In this document: positions 10,283 through 20,309 of the stretch, in pieces
Numbering within the stretch: the stretch's first letter is position 1
Layout of the letters: every line of letters begins with the position of its first letter
From: Prorocentrum cordatum
Lineage: Eukaryota; Sar; Dinophyceae; Prorocentrales; Prorocentraceae
Direction: 5' to 3'
DNA: 64,000 nt
Assembly (NCBI GenBank): GCA_963575745.1
Contig: CAUYUJ010000177.1
Coordinates: 1-64,000, forward strand
The notes under the pieces: model-generated
The model's input: the letters and a program-made list of their open reading frames with translations, nothing else
What the model was told of the DNA's origin: nothing
Databases searched by the model: none
Position numbers and translations under genes: made by a program

Positions 10283-13200
10283 GTCATCCCATGGCGTTGC
10301 CGCGGACATCCGCCCACGTACCTTCGGAACGGCACGGCTGCAGTGCGAGGTCTGGCGGCGGCCTGGCACGGCTGCTGCGATACCTCTCAGAGGGGCCTTT
10401 CTCGGGTCCTCGTGCGGACCTCTCTCGGGAGCCTCTCGGGGGGGCCCCTTGGAGCTCTTGGGGGCGCCGTTGGGGGAGCGCGGAGCTGTCTTGCTGGTTC
10501 TTGGGGCCGTCTTGCTGGTGGTGTGCCTTGGGGTCTACGAGCCTCTCGGGGCTGTCTTGGGCGGGTCTTGGGTCCTCTTGGGGCTGTCTTGGAGGCCTTG
10601 CGCCGTCCTGGGGCCGCCTTGGTGGCCTCTGGGGCGTCGTCCTGGAGCCTCGATGTGCCTCCAGGGCGCCGCCCCGAGCAGTCCAAAGGTCCTCCAAGGG
10701 GCCAAGCGAAGGCCGTCTTGAGCCCTCTTGGGCGACAAATGAAAACCGCCCGAACGCCGATAGGTTTCTCCAGGGGGCTCGCCCGGCTCGAGGCGCAGCT
10801 GAGGTCGGTGAGCCAGGCTGCGGGGGCGCAATTGGTTCGGGCAGTCATATGAGCTTGGGCACTGCGGTACCGCGTGCGGCGGATGTATTGTTCCCGGCTG
10901 GAGGACGTCGCGTTTCAGGGCAGGTCCGTGGACTTTTTGTGGATGCTGGTGTCTGGCGGAGTGATGTTCCTTCTCCTGGCATCTATCAAGAAGACCCCAC
11001 CAGCTACATGCAGTGCCGTTTTTAACACGTGATCCGCGTGCGGATCATGTATGAAAGATGCAGGGATCCAGTACTAAAACACGATGAGCTCATGCATACA
11101 TTTATTCATGAATTCATCATGTATGACAAAACCAATATTTTGAATATCCTATGTGTTAAACGCTGCCCTGTACGCATCCTTCTGTCGGAGGCCCGCGCCG
11201 ATTCCCCTCCGCCCGCCCCCCCGTCCACGGCACGCGGAGCGCGCCACGGGCCGCGCTGCGGGCGCCGCCGGGTGGGCGGGCAGGGGAAAGTCCGGCCCTG
11301 GCCCGGGAGATCCGCTCGGGCCTCCTCCTCCTCCTCCTCCTCCTCCCTCCTGACTCCTCCTCCTCCTCCCCTTCCTCCTGCCTCCCCTCCTCTCCTCTCC
11401 CTCCCCCTCCTCTCCTCCTCCTCCTCCTCCTCCTCCTCCTCCTCCTCCTCCTCCCTCGGGCCTCCCCCGGGCCTCTGCCCTCCCAGAGCGCCGCCCACGC
11501 CTCCCTGCAGGGGCTCGAGGCGGGGCCCCTGGGCTTCTCCCCCAAGGTCAGGAGGAAGAGAAACACGCAGACACAGTTCATCGGCGATCCCCCAGAAAGT
11601 GTGGGCAAACATGGGCAGGCGGGGGGAAGACAGGCCCTGAAAACATGGGAAAACCTCAGCGGAACGATTTGATATATGTGTGCACTTCTTTGTGTGTCCT
11701 GGGGCCCCTTCACGTTTGTGTTTAATGCTTAGGCAGCTGATCGGTCTTCCGCTGTCCTTCGGGTGCAGAAGCACACGATCTCCTTCGTCGGCGGCTCGCT
11801 GATCGACATCATGATCTACGTGCTGGGGCGCCGCATGCACAGGGCCCGCTTCCGCGTGGGGCTCTTCCTGATCCGGGGGCCCTACCTTCCCGGAGGGCTC
11901 CGGGAGGGACTGAGGCAGCCCCAGACGTCCGACGCTGGGTTGTCTCAGCAGCGTGGACCCCAGAGGTCAGGAGCGACAGAAGGACGTACATGTACATGAA
12001 TCCACGCTGGTTTCGAGAGTTCGCATTGCGCGAATGTTCGTATCGCGCGGCAGGTCTCGCGGGTCAAGGGGCCGTGTTCATGTACATAGCTGGGCGCGTA
12101 CGTCCTTTGTGTGCTCCCTAAGAGGTTTGGGGGCCCCTTCCCCAAGGGTGCCCTCGAGGGCGCGAAGCTGTTCGCGCCTCGCGCTTCGCGGTTCGGCTCC
12201 GACGCCTCCTCCTCCGCTTCCCTGGAGGGCGGCGCGGGGGCGCGAAGCTCTTTCGCGCAGCGCGCGGCGCGAGCCGCGAAGCTGGGCTTATGTCGGGCGT
12301 GTCCCCTTACAGGGGTGATTTTCGACGAAAGATAAGATTACCCAAACAATACCCCAAGAAGGTCAAAAAAGACTAACAAAAATAGTCCCCAGACTATTTT
12401 AGACTATTTTTTGATTATTTTTGGGGTATGTTTTATTCTTCGTCGAAATCCCCCTGCAGGGGGACAGGCCCGACTTAAAGCTAGGCGCCCCTGTAGAGGT
12501 CTGGACCCCTTCCCTGGGACCAGTTTCTCATCCCGAGCTTGAAGTCGGGTGTGTCCCCCTACAGGTGAACTGTTCAACACTAGTTGGGAAATAGTCCGGT
12601 GACGCTGTTTTGGCTGCTTTGAGGCATCTTTCGATTATGTTTGAGTATCTTGTGAGTATTGTTCGGGGAGGAGGAGGAGGAGGAGGAGGAGGAGGAGGAG
12701 GAGGAGGAGGAGGAGGAGGAGGAGGAGGGGAGGAGGAGGAGGCCTTCTCTGCCTTGGCCCCCTCTGGAGCCCCCGGCCCATCCGTGCGCGCTGATACTCC
12801 TGTCGGTGGCGAGACATCCGCAGAGGATCCTGGACAGGCTGATCGGCTTCTTCGTCGGGCACGTCTATCTGGCCGCCTGCGGCAAGTCCCGCCGCCGCTG
12901 TCATCGCAGCACGACGGAGGGTAGGGGTCGGAGGAGGACGAGCAGCGGGAGGAGGAGATGGAGGAGGAGGAGGAGGAGGAGGAGGAGGAGGAGGAGGAGG
13001 AGGCTCTCGGAGGAACAGCAGCAGGATGAGGATCAGGAAGAGCAGGAGTGAGAAGACTGCGCGCGACCTGGAACCGGGCGTTTGGCCACCGCTCTGAGGA
13101 GGAGGAGGAGGAGGAGGAGGAGGAGGGGATGGAGGAGATGGAGAAGTAGGAGGAGGAGGAGGAGGCGGCGGAGGAGCAGTGTAAACCCAAGACGCATCAG

Positions 13201-14281
13201 CGATGTTACGAGCAAACCTCCTTCCAAATTCCCCCTTCACAGGTCCCTACAAGAGCATCTGTTCGTGGTGGGACGCGTCCCGTTGGAAGACTGCAGTTTG
13301 TGAGTCCTCAATCCTGCCAAACCGCAATTTCTGGGATGCGCGTGACTGTTGCGTCCTGGTATTCCTGAGTGGTGCCAGAACGACATTGCTGGATTTCAAC
13401 TCCGCGAATCCAGATAACTGTTGCGTCTTGGCAGTCCTAGGTCGTGCCAGAATTTCAGCCATACGAATCCTTGAGCCTGCTGCACACCTTCACTACGAAT
13501 GTGCGCGGCGCCCAGGCCAGAGCCACCTTTTGAAAACCAGCCGCCGCCCTTGAGGTTGTTGCAGACTTTTACGACGAGGGCGATAAGCACACTATGAAAA
13601 GGAGCCGCCGTCTATTTTCGATACCATGGCGTATTCCAAACGTCAGGGCCCTCAATGGTGAGGAAGTCTCCAGCGACACGCTGGGCCAGTCCTGCGGACA
13701 CATTTCTGGGGGGGCGACAGGGATAAGCTACAGGCCTCGGAACAAATTAGCGAACACTCATGCCACATTCATCCGTCAACGCTTCCCCCTCCCCCCAATA
13801 TTCAAAGTTGGCGGTGGGTCTGATGAGATGCACTTGGGCCGCAGTGCCCCCGCGCGTGCCAACATTGAGTTTGGGGGGGAGGGGGAGTGTTCAGCAATTG
13901 TTTCCCTCTACCGTATTTCAAGGGGAAGGGATGGAGGTGGAGGGGGATAAAGGTTCAATGACAATGGAGGGAGGGGAGGGGGAGGTCCGGGCAGAACAGG
14001 GAGGACGGACGGCGGACAATGTGGGCTGTGACACCTATGAGATGACTGGTGCTGGAGGAGGAGGCGGAGGAGAAAGAGGAGGAGGGGGAGGAAGAGGGGA
14101 GAAGGAGGATCAGCCAGAAGAGGAGGAGGAGGATGAGGAGAAGGAGGAGGAGGAGCAGGACATTCCAACACGCTCCTACGTGTCAGGGGACACCGTGACG
14201 GATTATTTCTTCGAAGACATATACCCCATGATGCCGACTGCCAACGGGTTTCGACTTTTTCTGACGCCGAGAGCGCTCAAG
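10058..14281 (+). CDS. DER1: Derlin (ER-associated degradation membrane protein), at least five exons
   Basis: Derlins are rhomboid-fold pseudoproteases of the ER membrane that help retrotranslocate misfolded proteins. Five collinear plus-strand segments match the family in order: 10058-10282 (LPPVTR, first membrane helix, then WQLWRLATSFLYFG with the WR motif), about 10854-10990 (RLEDVAFQGRSVDFLWM), 11769-11891 (IMIYVLGRR...GPYLP), about 12770-12871 (GFFVGHVYL, containing the GxxxG motif) and about 14187-14281 (YFFEDIYPMMPTANGFRL). Together they give about 220 residues against 230-260 for typical family members. The start is ATG 10058 or 10061; an upstream exon is possible. The last exon ends at an AAG|GTAATC donor, so at least one 3' exon is missing. 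Introns are full of repeats, and exact splice sites are unresolved except the CAG|AAG acceptor at 11768/11769. Confidence 0.8.
10283..10853 (+). repeat. Derlin intron 1, made of CCCAAG-family repeats
   Basis: The interval is dominated by degenerate GGGGCC(G/T)TCTTGGGG words, the reverse-complement orientation of the CCCAAGA(C/G)GGCC modules found elsewhere in the window. Open frames across it are by-products of the repeat and contain no domain. Confidence 0.65.
10854..10990 (+). CDS. DER1: Derlin exon 2
   Basis: It encodes RYRVRRMYCSRLEDVAFQG followed by RSVDFLWMLVSGGVMFLLLASI, matching the family segment YRYCRMLEE..F.GR.aDF and the next membrane helix. The 5' AG at 10852-10853 is a candidate acceptor. 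The 3' donor is not a clear GT; dinoflagellates also use GC and GA donors. Confidence 0.7.
10991..11768 (+). other. Derlin intron 2
   Basis: It contains a CTC microsatellite at 11320-11455 and a copy of a roughly 165-bp dispersed repeat at 11550-11715 (AAACACGCAGACACAG to CTTTGTGTGTCCTGGGG). Other copies of that repeat lie at 26790, 47528 (reversed) and 49170. No other gene is seen. Confidence 0.6.
11769..11891 (+). CDS. DER1: Derlin exon 3
   Basis: It follows a good acceptor (TTCGGGTGCAG). It encodes KHTISFVGGSLIDIMIYVLG, then RRMHRARFRVGLFLIRGPYLP, matching the family membrane segment, the conserved YVW.RR and the FGLF....aPYLP motif. The reading frame stays open past PYLP, so the donor is not fixed. 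Confidence 0.75.
12292..12474. mobile_element. Small inverted-repeat (MITE-like) element, copy 2
   Basis: The left end is GTCGGGCGTGTCCCCTTACA. The right end, read on the opposite strand, is GTCGGGCCTGTCCCCCTGCA. Similarity continues inward through GGGG..ATTTCGACGAA and an A-rich segment to a TAGTCCCCAGACT centre, so almost the whole 183 bp folds back on itself. It lies inside Derlin intron 3. Confidence 0.75.
12544..12660. mobile_element. MITE-like element, truncated copy 3
   Basis: It starts GTCGGGTGTGTCCCCCTACA like the other two copies and keeps the AT-rich centre with ATAGTCCGG. It runs into the GGA tract at 12664 without a recognisable right terminal repeat. Confidence 0.6.
12770..12871 (+). 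CDS. DER1: Derlin exon 4
   Basis: It encodes CALILLSVARHPQRILDRLI followed by GFFVGHVYL. The G-F-F-V-G spacing is the family's GxxxG motif, followed by the His and Tyr normally seen before the ..F.ED.fP segment. The boundaries are approximate: a candidate acceptor AG lies at 12768-12769 and the frame stays open downstream. This exon lies inside the duplicated block and is repeated intact at 55565-55666. Confidence 0.7.
12872..14186 (+). other. Derlin intron 4
   Basis: GGA tracts at 12950-13003 and 13097-13127 give long Glu, Arg, Pro and Ser frames with no domain. The rest (13200-14100) is unique, with short frames only. A purine-rich GGAGGAGGAT stretch and a CAGGACATTCC segment precede exon 5. 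Copy B carries the same sequence at 55667-56981. Confidence 0.55.
14187..14281 (+). CDS. DER1: Derlin exon 5
   Basis: It encodes VTDYFFEDIYPMMPTANGFR followed by LFLTPRALK, matching the family segment YFFLEDVFP....G.riL.TP..LK. It follows a TGTCAG acceptor and ends at CTCAAG|GTAATC, a good donor. The expected C-terminal tail exon was not found with confidence; a frame with PDEREAPP near 14490 is a weak candidate. Confidence 0.75.
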
Positions 14282-14932
14282 GTAATCTGTGGGCAGCGGG
14301 ATTGACCTGTTTGCGTGGGCCATGTCTCACGACGCCTCCACGCCACTCTCTCTCCAGCCGTGGGGGAGGGGGGGCGTGAGGGAGGAGGGGTGGAGGAGGA
14401 GGAGGAGGAGGAGGAGGAGGAGGAGGGTAAACCCGAGATGCATCGACGATGCTGCAGTGCACTTGGTCGAAGTCCCCTTCTCATGCGTCCCGATGAGAGG
14501 GAGGCGCCCCCCCTTGAAAGACCAGCATCCTCTCGGGCCCGGTATTTGGGCGAGAGCCCCGCCTCGTACAGGAGCTGCTTCGCCTCCTCCTCCTCCTCCT
14601 ACTTCTCCATCTCCTCCATCTCCTCCTCCTTCTCCTCCTCCTCCTCCTCCTCCTCCTCCTCCTCCTCCTCCTCACACAGGCGCTGCTTTGCATCCTCCTC
14701 CTCCTCTTCCTCTTGGGGAGCGCGGCCGCGTAGCGGACTGAGAGACATCTGGGGCCCTGGCGGTCGTCAGCGTGCTGACGGTCGCCAGGGCCTCTTTCAT
14801 GACGTCCCCTCCTCCTCCTCCATCTCCTCCTCCTCATCACCTCCTCCTCCGTCTCCTCCGCCTCCTCCTCCTCCTCCTCCTCCTCCTCCTCCTCCTGGTC
14901 CGTGGATCCAGAGGGCGCGCGGGCAAAACAAC
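14282..14932. repeat. GGA and CTC microsatellite zone
   Basis: GGA triplets at 14394-14425 and CTC triplets at 14583-14710 and 14809-14897 are separated by short unique segments, including a short inverted pair GGCGGTCGTCAGC/GCTGACGGTCGCC near 14760. It could hold the last Derlin exon, but none is provable. Confidence 0.6.
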
Positions 14933-15574
14933 GTGTAAAAAGTTGGGGTGGTGCGCCAGATGCGTCCCATATGCAGTCAAGAGCAGTGTTCCAGACGCGC
15001 AATGCAAATTATGCCATGGGATAGCGCAAACATGTGTCACACATGAGAACCTTCCATTGGAATTACTTTTTTTGCCCATTGTTGTCTTGGTCGGTCTCTG
15101 CGGCGGCGGTGAGCCCAATTGTTCGGATTGCCGTCGACCGCAGAAACCAGTTGTCTTACTAAATCATGGCCTGACCGCGCGGCCATCTTATCGTACAGGT
15201 CGGTATGTACTTCGTCTACAATGCCAGATCGAGGTTTGGAGTCTGCCCGTCCCAAGGCAGTCTCGTGAGATATATGCGAGTAATGTGCATGAGGGATGCC
15301 CATGATTACAGTCGGGTCGCTGAGGAAGGAACCCTTTTCGTTGGGGAGAGGCTCAGTGTTATTCCTCAATTGTTGTGCAGTGTTCCTTAGGTTTTCGATG
15401 GGACATCGAAATTTAAGTCATGGAAGAAATGGGCCTCGTTCCTTCTTTGGGGCTACTTCGGTCAATGCCCCCATTCTATTTCGCAAACGTGTGCCGTGGA
15501 ACTCGCCCGACTTAAGTTTGTCCGCTCTGGGCAGCAACAGAGGGTCTAGCGAATACAAACTTGGCCACCACACA
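14933..15574. other. Unique stretch without a recognised gene
   Basis: About 640 bases of moderate GC, identical in copy B (57722-58363). The longest frames are 94-177 residues on both strands with no recognisable domain. A 110-residue minus-strand frame (15037-15369) starts with MRNNTEPLPNEKG and has codon-like composition, but no family was recognised. Confidence 0.4.
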
Positions 15575-15833
15575 ACTTGAATATACATGCGCACACATAC
15601 ACATACATATAGACGTACACATACAACGGCGCACCGGGTCCGGGCGCCCGGGGCCGGCGCCGCTACCGCAAATGTGGGCCCCGGGGCCCTCGGGGAGCCC
15701 CGGGGCCTCACAGAAGGCCGCCAGAAGGCGCCAAGGAGGCCCCAAGAGGCTCCAGAACAGACCCGGGACGCCCGAAGGTTGCTCCCAGACGCCCAACTTG
15801 AACATACATGCGCACACATACACATACATATCA

Positions 15834-15864
<31 letters not shown>

Positions 15865-15870
15865 CAAGAC
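15575..15870. repeat. ACAT-rich / GC-rich / ACAT-rich composite repeat
   Basis: An AACTTGAATATACATGCG segment with ACACATACACATAC repeats occurs twice (15575 and 15796), flanking a GC-rich block with GGGCGCCCGGGGCCGG and CCGCAAATGTGGG. That GC-rich block recurs near 38758. CA and TA runs end the second flank at 15830-15865. Confidence 0.65.
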
Positions 15871-16069
15871 TGCAGTGGCGCTTCGCGCCATGCACCTTGG
15901 TCCTTGAAATTTGGTATGCAGGCGGACTAACGGGAAGGTCAAGCCGACAATTTAGCGATAACTCCTTTTCCGGCATCGCCGCTATAATAATGTTATTCGT
16001 TATCCTTCCTCCATGCATCTTATTCCTACTTTTCGCCATGCCCTGCGCATTCTCCCCATCCTCCTCAGC

Positions 16070-16950
16070 TCTTTTTGCGGAGGCTCCTCCTTGGAGAGCC
16101 TCTGGGGGCCTCATGGGCGTGTTCTGGAAGCTTTCTTAAGGCCTTCTGGAGGCCTCCTGGGCGTGTTCTGGTGGGTTCTGGGGGCTTGTCGGGCCACCCT
16201 GCCTCCAACCGCGTTCTCCCTGAACGACCGGGTCACGATTTGGAATGCTTCGGAGGGTGTCTTAGGGCCATCTTGGGCCGCCATGGGGCTCCCTGGAGGC
16301 CGTCTTGGACCCCTGTTGTGCCGTTTTGGGGCTCTCCTGGACTGCCTGGAAGCCCTTTCGGATGGTTGTGGGGTCGTGGGGTGGAGGGAGGCGGGGGGAT
16401 GGTGGGTGTGGGTGTTGGGGGGGGGTTTTGTAGTGTGTGTTTGTGTTTTGTTTTTTCTTTTTTTTTTTTTTTTTCAGTACTTTTTTTTTTTTTTTTTTTA
16501 TGTTTTTTTTTATTTTTTCTTTTTTTTTTTTCTTTTCGGATGGTTGTGGTGCGATTTTGGAGCCTCCCAGGCGGCTTAGGACGCCCAGAAGACCGCCGTC
16601 TTGGAGCGTCGGGAAGCCGAAAAGAGGAGAACCCCAAAATAAGCCACAAACCAACAAAATCAACGATTTTCGCCTCGTGGGGCCTTCTTGGGAGTGCTCT
16701 TGGAGGCCTCTTGGGACGTTTCGGGACGATCTTTGGGGGTATGACGGCTTCTTGGGGGTCGTCGTCGACCGTATTGGGGCTCTCTGGGGTCGTTTCGGGA
16801 GCGCGCCACGTCCTGCGAGGCCCTGGGGGCCGCTTCGAGGCCCGTCCGGAGGGTCCCTAAGCCCCAGATCGCGGTAGTCCGGTTTTGGGGGGGGGGGCGG
16901 ACGGGTTCTCCCCCCGCCCGAGCGTGCAGAAATATAGAAAGAGGAATCCA
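16070..16950 (-). repeat. CCCAAG-family composite repeat (minus orientation)
   Basis: Degenerate CTTGGGGGCCTCTTGGG words are followed by a GC-rich linker with a G10 run at about 16887 and a TA microsatellite (16950-16995). Read on the minus strand, the order is TA tract, GC-rich linker, then CCCAAGA modules, the same order as at 23030, 26400 and 38745. Confidence 0.6.
16356..16549. mobile_element. 178-bp T-rich insertion with 16-bp target-site duplication
   Basis: TTTCGGATGGTTGTGG occurs at 16356-16371 and again at 16534-16549, bracketing a GT-rich then T-rich insert with long T runs. Copy B of the duplication has a single TTTCGGATGGTTGTGG at the matching place (near 59147-59162) and no insert. 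That is a filled site against an empty site within one window. The insert encodes nothing. Confidence 0.7.
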
Positions 16951-17185
16951 TTTATATATATATATATACATGTATATATATATATATATATATGACACAT
17001 GCACATTCTATTAGTAAGCAGCCCCCCCCCCCGCCGGCCTGGGCCGCCGGCCCCGCAGCCATCGGCGGACAGCCGGCCGCCGGTGCCGCGCCCCCTGTCG
17101 CTCCCCGGAGGCGCTCTTCTGGAGAGGCCACGAGGGCGCCAAGACGATGCCGACCGGGTTTCAAGAGGCCCCTATGCGGCGAAGA

Positions 17186-17352
17186 TAGGGCGACGAGATC
17201 TATGCATATCCACTGCTCCTGGCCAGGCCAATCCTGGGCCCAGGAGCGGTGTATACGCCCTCCTGGCCTGGCCAGGGAGGCATATACACAGCTCCTGGGC
17301 CCAGGATGGGCCTGGCCAGGAGCAGTGGATATGTATAGATCTCGTCGCCCTA
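17186..17352. mobile_element. 167-bp hairpin element with 62-bp terminal inverted repeats
   Basis: The arms 17186-17247 and 17291-17352 are reverse complements with two mismatches. The ends are TAGGGCGACGAG and CTCGTCGCCCTA. The 43-base centre is itself partly palindromic. The size, the terminal TA and the lack of coding sequence fit a MITE. In copy B the right arm is intact (60031-60092) and the left arm (from 59924) is degraded. Confidence 0.75.
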
Positions 17353-18480
17353 CAAGAAGGTCCCGAGCTGCCCAATACGGCCTAGGAGGATTCCCAGGGC
17401 TCTCCCAAGAGGGGCCCAGGAGGCCCAGATCGTCTCATTCCTGTGGGACAGACGTGCAGTTTTGGCACGTGCGACTTGTCAGCTCTCGCGGCTGTGAAGT
17501 CGGTCCAAGACTTCCCCAAGACTTCCCCAAGGCAGCCCAAGACGTTCCCAGGAGGCCCCCGGGCCAGCCCAGCAGGCCGCCAAGACGGCCCGAGGGCCGC
17601 CTGAGACGCCGAGTTGGCCCCAAGACGGCGCCCAACACGGCCCAAGAAGGTTCCGAGTCGCCCAAGACTGCCCAAGATGGCCCCAAGAAGGTCCAAGAAG
17701 GCTCCAAACCCCAGGGGGTTCGAGTCAGGATTGCGCAACATCTTGCAGCTCTCAGCCTCTAGGATTCGCCTTGCAGGGCAATGCTGTTCTCAAGAGAGCA
17801 AAGCCCGCCTGCCTGTTCTTCGGGGCCTCCCCGCTCGATCACTCGGGGCCGCCGGCTGCCCGCCGGGATGTCCACCGACAGTTTCCTGTCCAAAAAAAAA
17901 GTCCAAAAAGGCTCAGAGGCGTCCCAAGAGGCCTCCAAGAGCACTCCCAGGAGGGCCCCAAGAAGCCACAGTTGTTGAATGCATACGGGGAAAGGTACAT
18001 TTCATCAAATGCGACTTTTCGGCCTTCACGGCTTTGAAGACGGTCCGAAAGGCTCCCCAGACTTGCCCAAAAGAGCCAAAGACACTCCCAAGAGGCCCTC
18101 ACGACAGCCCAAGAGGGGGCCAAGACGGCCCGAGGGCTGCCCAAGACGGCCGAAGAAGGCCCGAGTCGCCCAAGATTGCCCAAGATGGCCCCAAGAAGGT
18201 CCAAGAAGTCTCCGAGACGTCCTAAGAGTGCTCCAAGAGCACTCCCAAGAGGATCCCAAGAAACTTGATTCGTTACATTCCTGCTGGCGAAGCGTACATT
18301 TTTAGCATCTACGGTTTGGGGGCCTTCACGGCTTCGAAGACGGTCCGAGAGGCCCCCAATATTTCCCCAAGCGAACTGAAAACCCTCCCAAGTGGCCCCA
18401 AAGATAGCCCAAAACGACGCCAAGACGGCCCAAGGGCCGACTGAGACGGCTCCAGCAGGGGTCCAAAAGGGGAACTCCGA
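17353..18480 (+). repeat. CCCAAG-family module array
   Basis: GCCCAAGA(C/T)GGCC words are repeated in a degenerate way and interrupted twice by a related unique core: GTACATTTCATCAAATGCG near 17995 and GTACATTTTTAGCATC near 18293, each followed by CTTCACGGCTT.GAAGACGGTCC. Relatives of the core occur at 39180 and 39566. The repeat makes Pro, Arg, Gln and Lys-rich frames. Confidence 0.65.
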
Positions 18481-19310
18481 CTCGACAGTTGCAGCCTTCT
18501 GCCCAAAGAACCTCCCAGGAGGACACAGATGAGAAAACAGACGGCAGGAAACGACATATGCGTGATACAGATAATATGGAGGAAGTGGAGAAGAAGGACG
18601 AGGGGGGACGGAGAAGGAAACACACCACTCCTTGCCCGTGCCTCCCACCTGGACTATCCTCCTCCACAATGTTGAACTCTATTCCCCTTCTCCTCCAAAC
18701 TCCATCGGTCCTCCTCTTCGTCTTCTTCCTTCCTGCTGTCACAACGTTTGTGCTTATGCCACCGATAACTTCTGACGGTTCATCTTCGGCCGTCGTCTTC
18801 CTCTTCAATCCCCACTGACCCTCCGTCATCCTTCTCATCAATCTTCAAAGTATATCTTGAGCGTTCCTCCTCTAGACCTCTCTCTAAACCTCCTCCTGGC
18901 CGTTCAACAAAAATCCGATTTCAGGTCGCCCCTGGGACGTCGTCGCCGTCGTCACCTTTCGCCGGCCTTTCGCCGATTTTTTCTCGCAAAATTCCGATCC
19001 CCGGGGACGTCGTCCGGAATTGGAGGAAGTGGATGAGAGAGGTGTAGGAAAAGAAGAGGGAAGGGGAGGAGGAGGGGCAAAAAGAGGAGGAGGAGGAGGA
19101 AGTTCAATATAGCTCTGGAGGCTACAGCACACCGGCTCCAAACACTGACCATTGGTTTGACATCTAAAGCCGATGCCGCCCACGAGGCTTCTAGGACGCA
19201 TATTCAGATATGTATACATATACTTATGCACATACATAAAACCTATATACATATACGACCACCCTTCGGGTGATAAGGAGGTTGTGTGGGGGGGGAGAGG
19301 GGGGAACCGA
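18481..19310. other. Mixed unique sequence; right part specific to copy A
   Basis: 18481-18989 is shared with copy B and shows no domain. 18990-19310 is replaced in copy B by about 60-70 unrelated bases. The A-specific part holds a GGAGGAGG tract and a short ATACATAT run. Confidence 0.55.
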
Positions 19311-19314
19311 CATC

Positions 19315-20020
19315 TGACTCAATCGATCTCACTATCGATCTCACTCAACGGAATACCACGGGACACCACGGGACACCACGGGACACTTGTCGATCTCGCT
19401 ATCGATTTCACTATCGATCTCACTCAACGGGACATCACGGGACACCACGGGCCACCACGGGACACCACGGGACACCGCGGAACACTTCTCGATCTCACTA
19501 TCGGTCTCACGATCGATCTCACTATCAATCTCACTCAGCGGGACACCATAGGACACCACCGGACACCACGGGACACTTCGGGAAATCACAGCGATCTCAC
19601 TATCGATCTCACTATCGATCTCACTCAGCGGAACACCACGGGACACCAAGGGACATCACGGAACGCCTGTCGATCTCAGTATCGATCTCACTTTTTGGGA
19701 CACCACGGGACACCACGGGACACCACGGGACACCGCGGGCACCACATCGATCTCAGTATCGATCTCAGTATCGATCTCACTTTTTGGGACACCACGGGAC
19801 ACGACGGGACACAACGGGACACCTGTCGATCTCACTATCGATCTCACTATCGATCTCACTTTTTGGGACACCACGGGACACCACGGGACAGCACCACATC
19901 GATCTCACTATCGATTTCACTATCGATCTCACTATCGATCTCACTATCGATCTCACTCAACGGGAAACCACGGGACACCATGGGACACCACGGGACACCA
20001 CGGGACACCAGCGGGACACT
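19315..20020 (+). repeat. Interleaved 12-mer and 10-mer minisatellite
   Basis: Runs of CTATCGATCTCA alternate with runs of GGGACACCAC in blocks of one to five units each. Frames give Ser-His-Tyr-Arg and Thr-Gly-His-His repeats on the plus strand and Ile-Asp-Ser-Glu repeats on the minus strand. Copy B carries the same array at 61787-62490. Confidence 0.9.
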
Positions 20021-20300
20021 GCGCGGCACCGGCCGCCGGAGGACCAACATTTGGTCCGGCCGCGGCCCAGCCACAGGAGGATGTCGGGACACCAGCAGGA
20101 CACCGGCGGGGCACCTCGCGGCACCGGCCGCCGGAGGAGCAACTTTTGGTCTGGCCGCGGCCCAGCCACAGGAGGATTTCCTCTCGCCCGCCCACGCAGC
20201 TTCGCCTCGCACGCACGCACGGCACGCACGACACGAACCCGAAACCGAAATCGATTTCCCGGTAAGGGGGGTCTCCGTTTCACGTCGGACTCCCCCCCCC
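20021..20300 (+). repeat. Paired CCGGCCGCCGGAGGA repeats
   Basis: Two tandem copies of a segment starting CGGCACCGGCCGCCGGAGGA and ending CAGCCACAGGAGGAT (20025-20088 and 20112-20176), then unique GC-rich sequence. No gene is recognised. Confidence 0.6.
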
Positions 20301-20309
20301 ACTTCCGAC

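Larger units (their letters stand above)
11892..12769 (+). other. Derlin intron 3 with two MITE-like elements and a GGA tract
   Basis: It includes a GCGAAGC-rich segment at 12150-12285, a complete inverted-repeat element (12292-12474), a truncated relative (12544-12660) and a GGA microsatellite (12664-12741). The GGA tract is also the left boundary of the segmental duplication. Confidence 0.65.

Noticed and set aside
12659-13240. Glu-, Arg-, Pro- and Ser-rich frames around the GGA tracts
   Set aside because: They are repeat translations; only the short Derlin exon 4 within them is supported by homology.
14480-14580. Possible last Derlin exon (PDEREAPPLERPASS)
   Set aside because: Resemblance to Derlin C-termini is only compositional, and splice sites cannot be confirmed.
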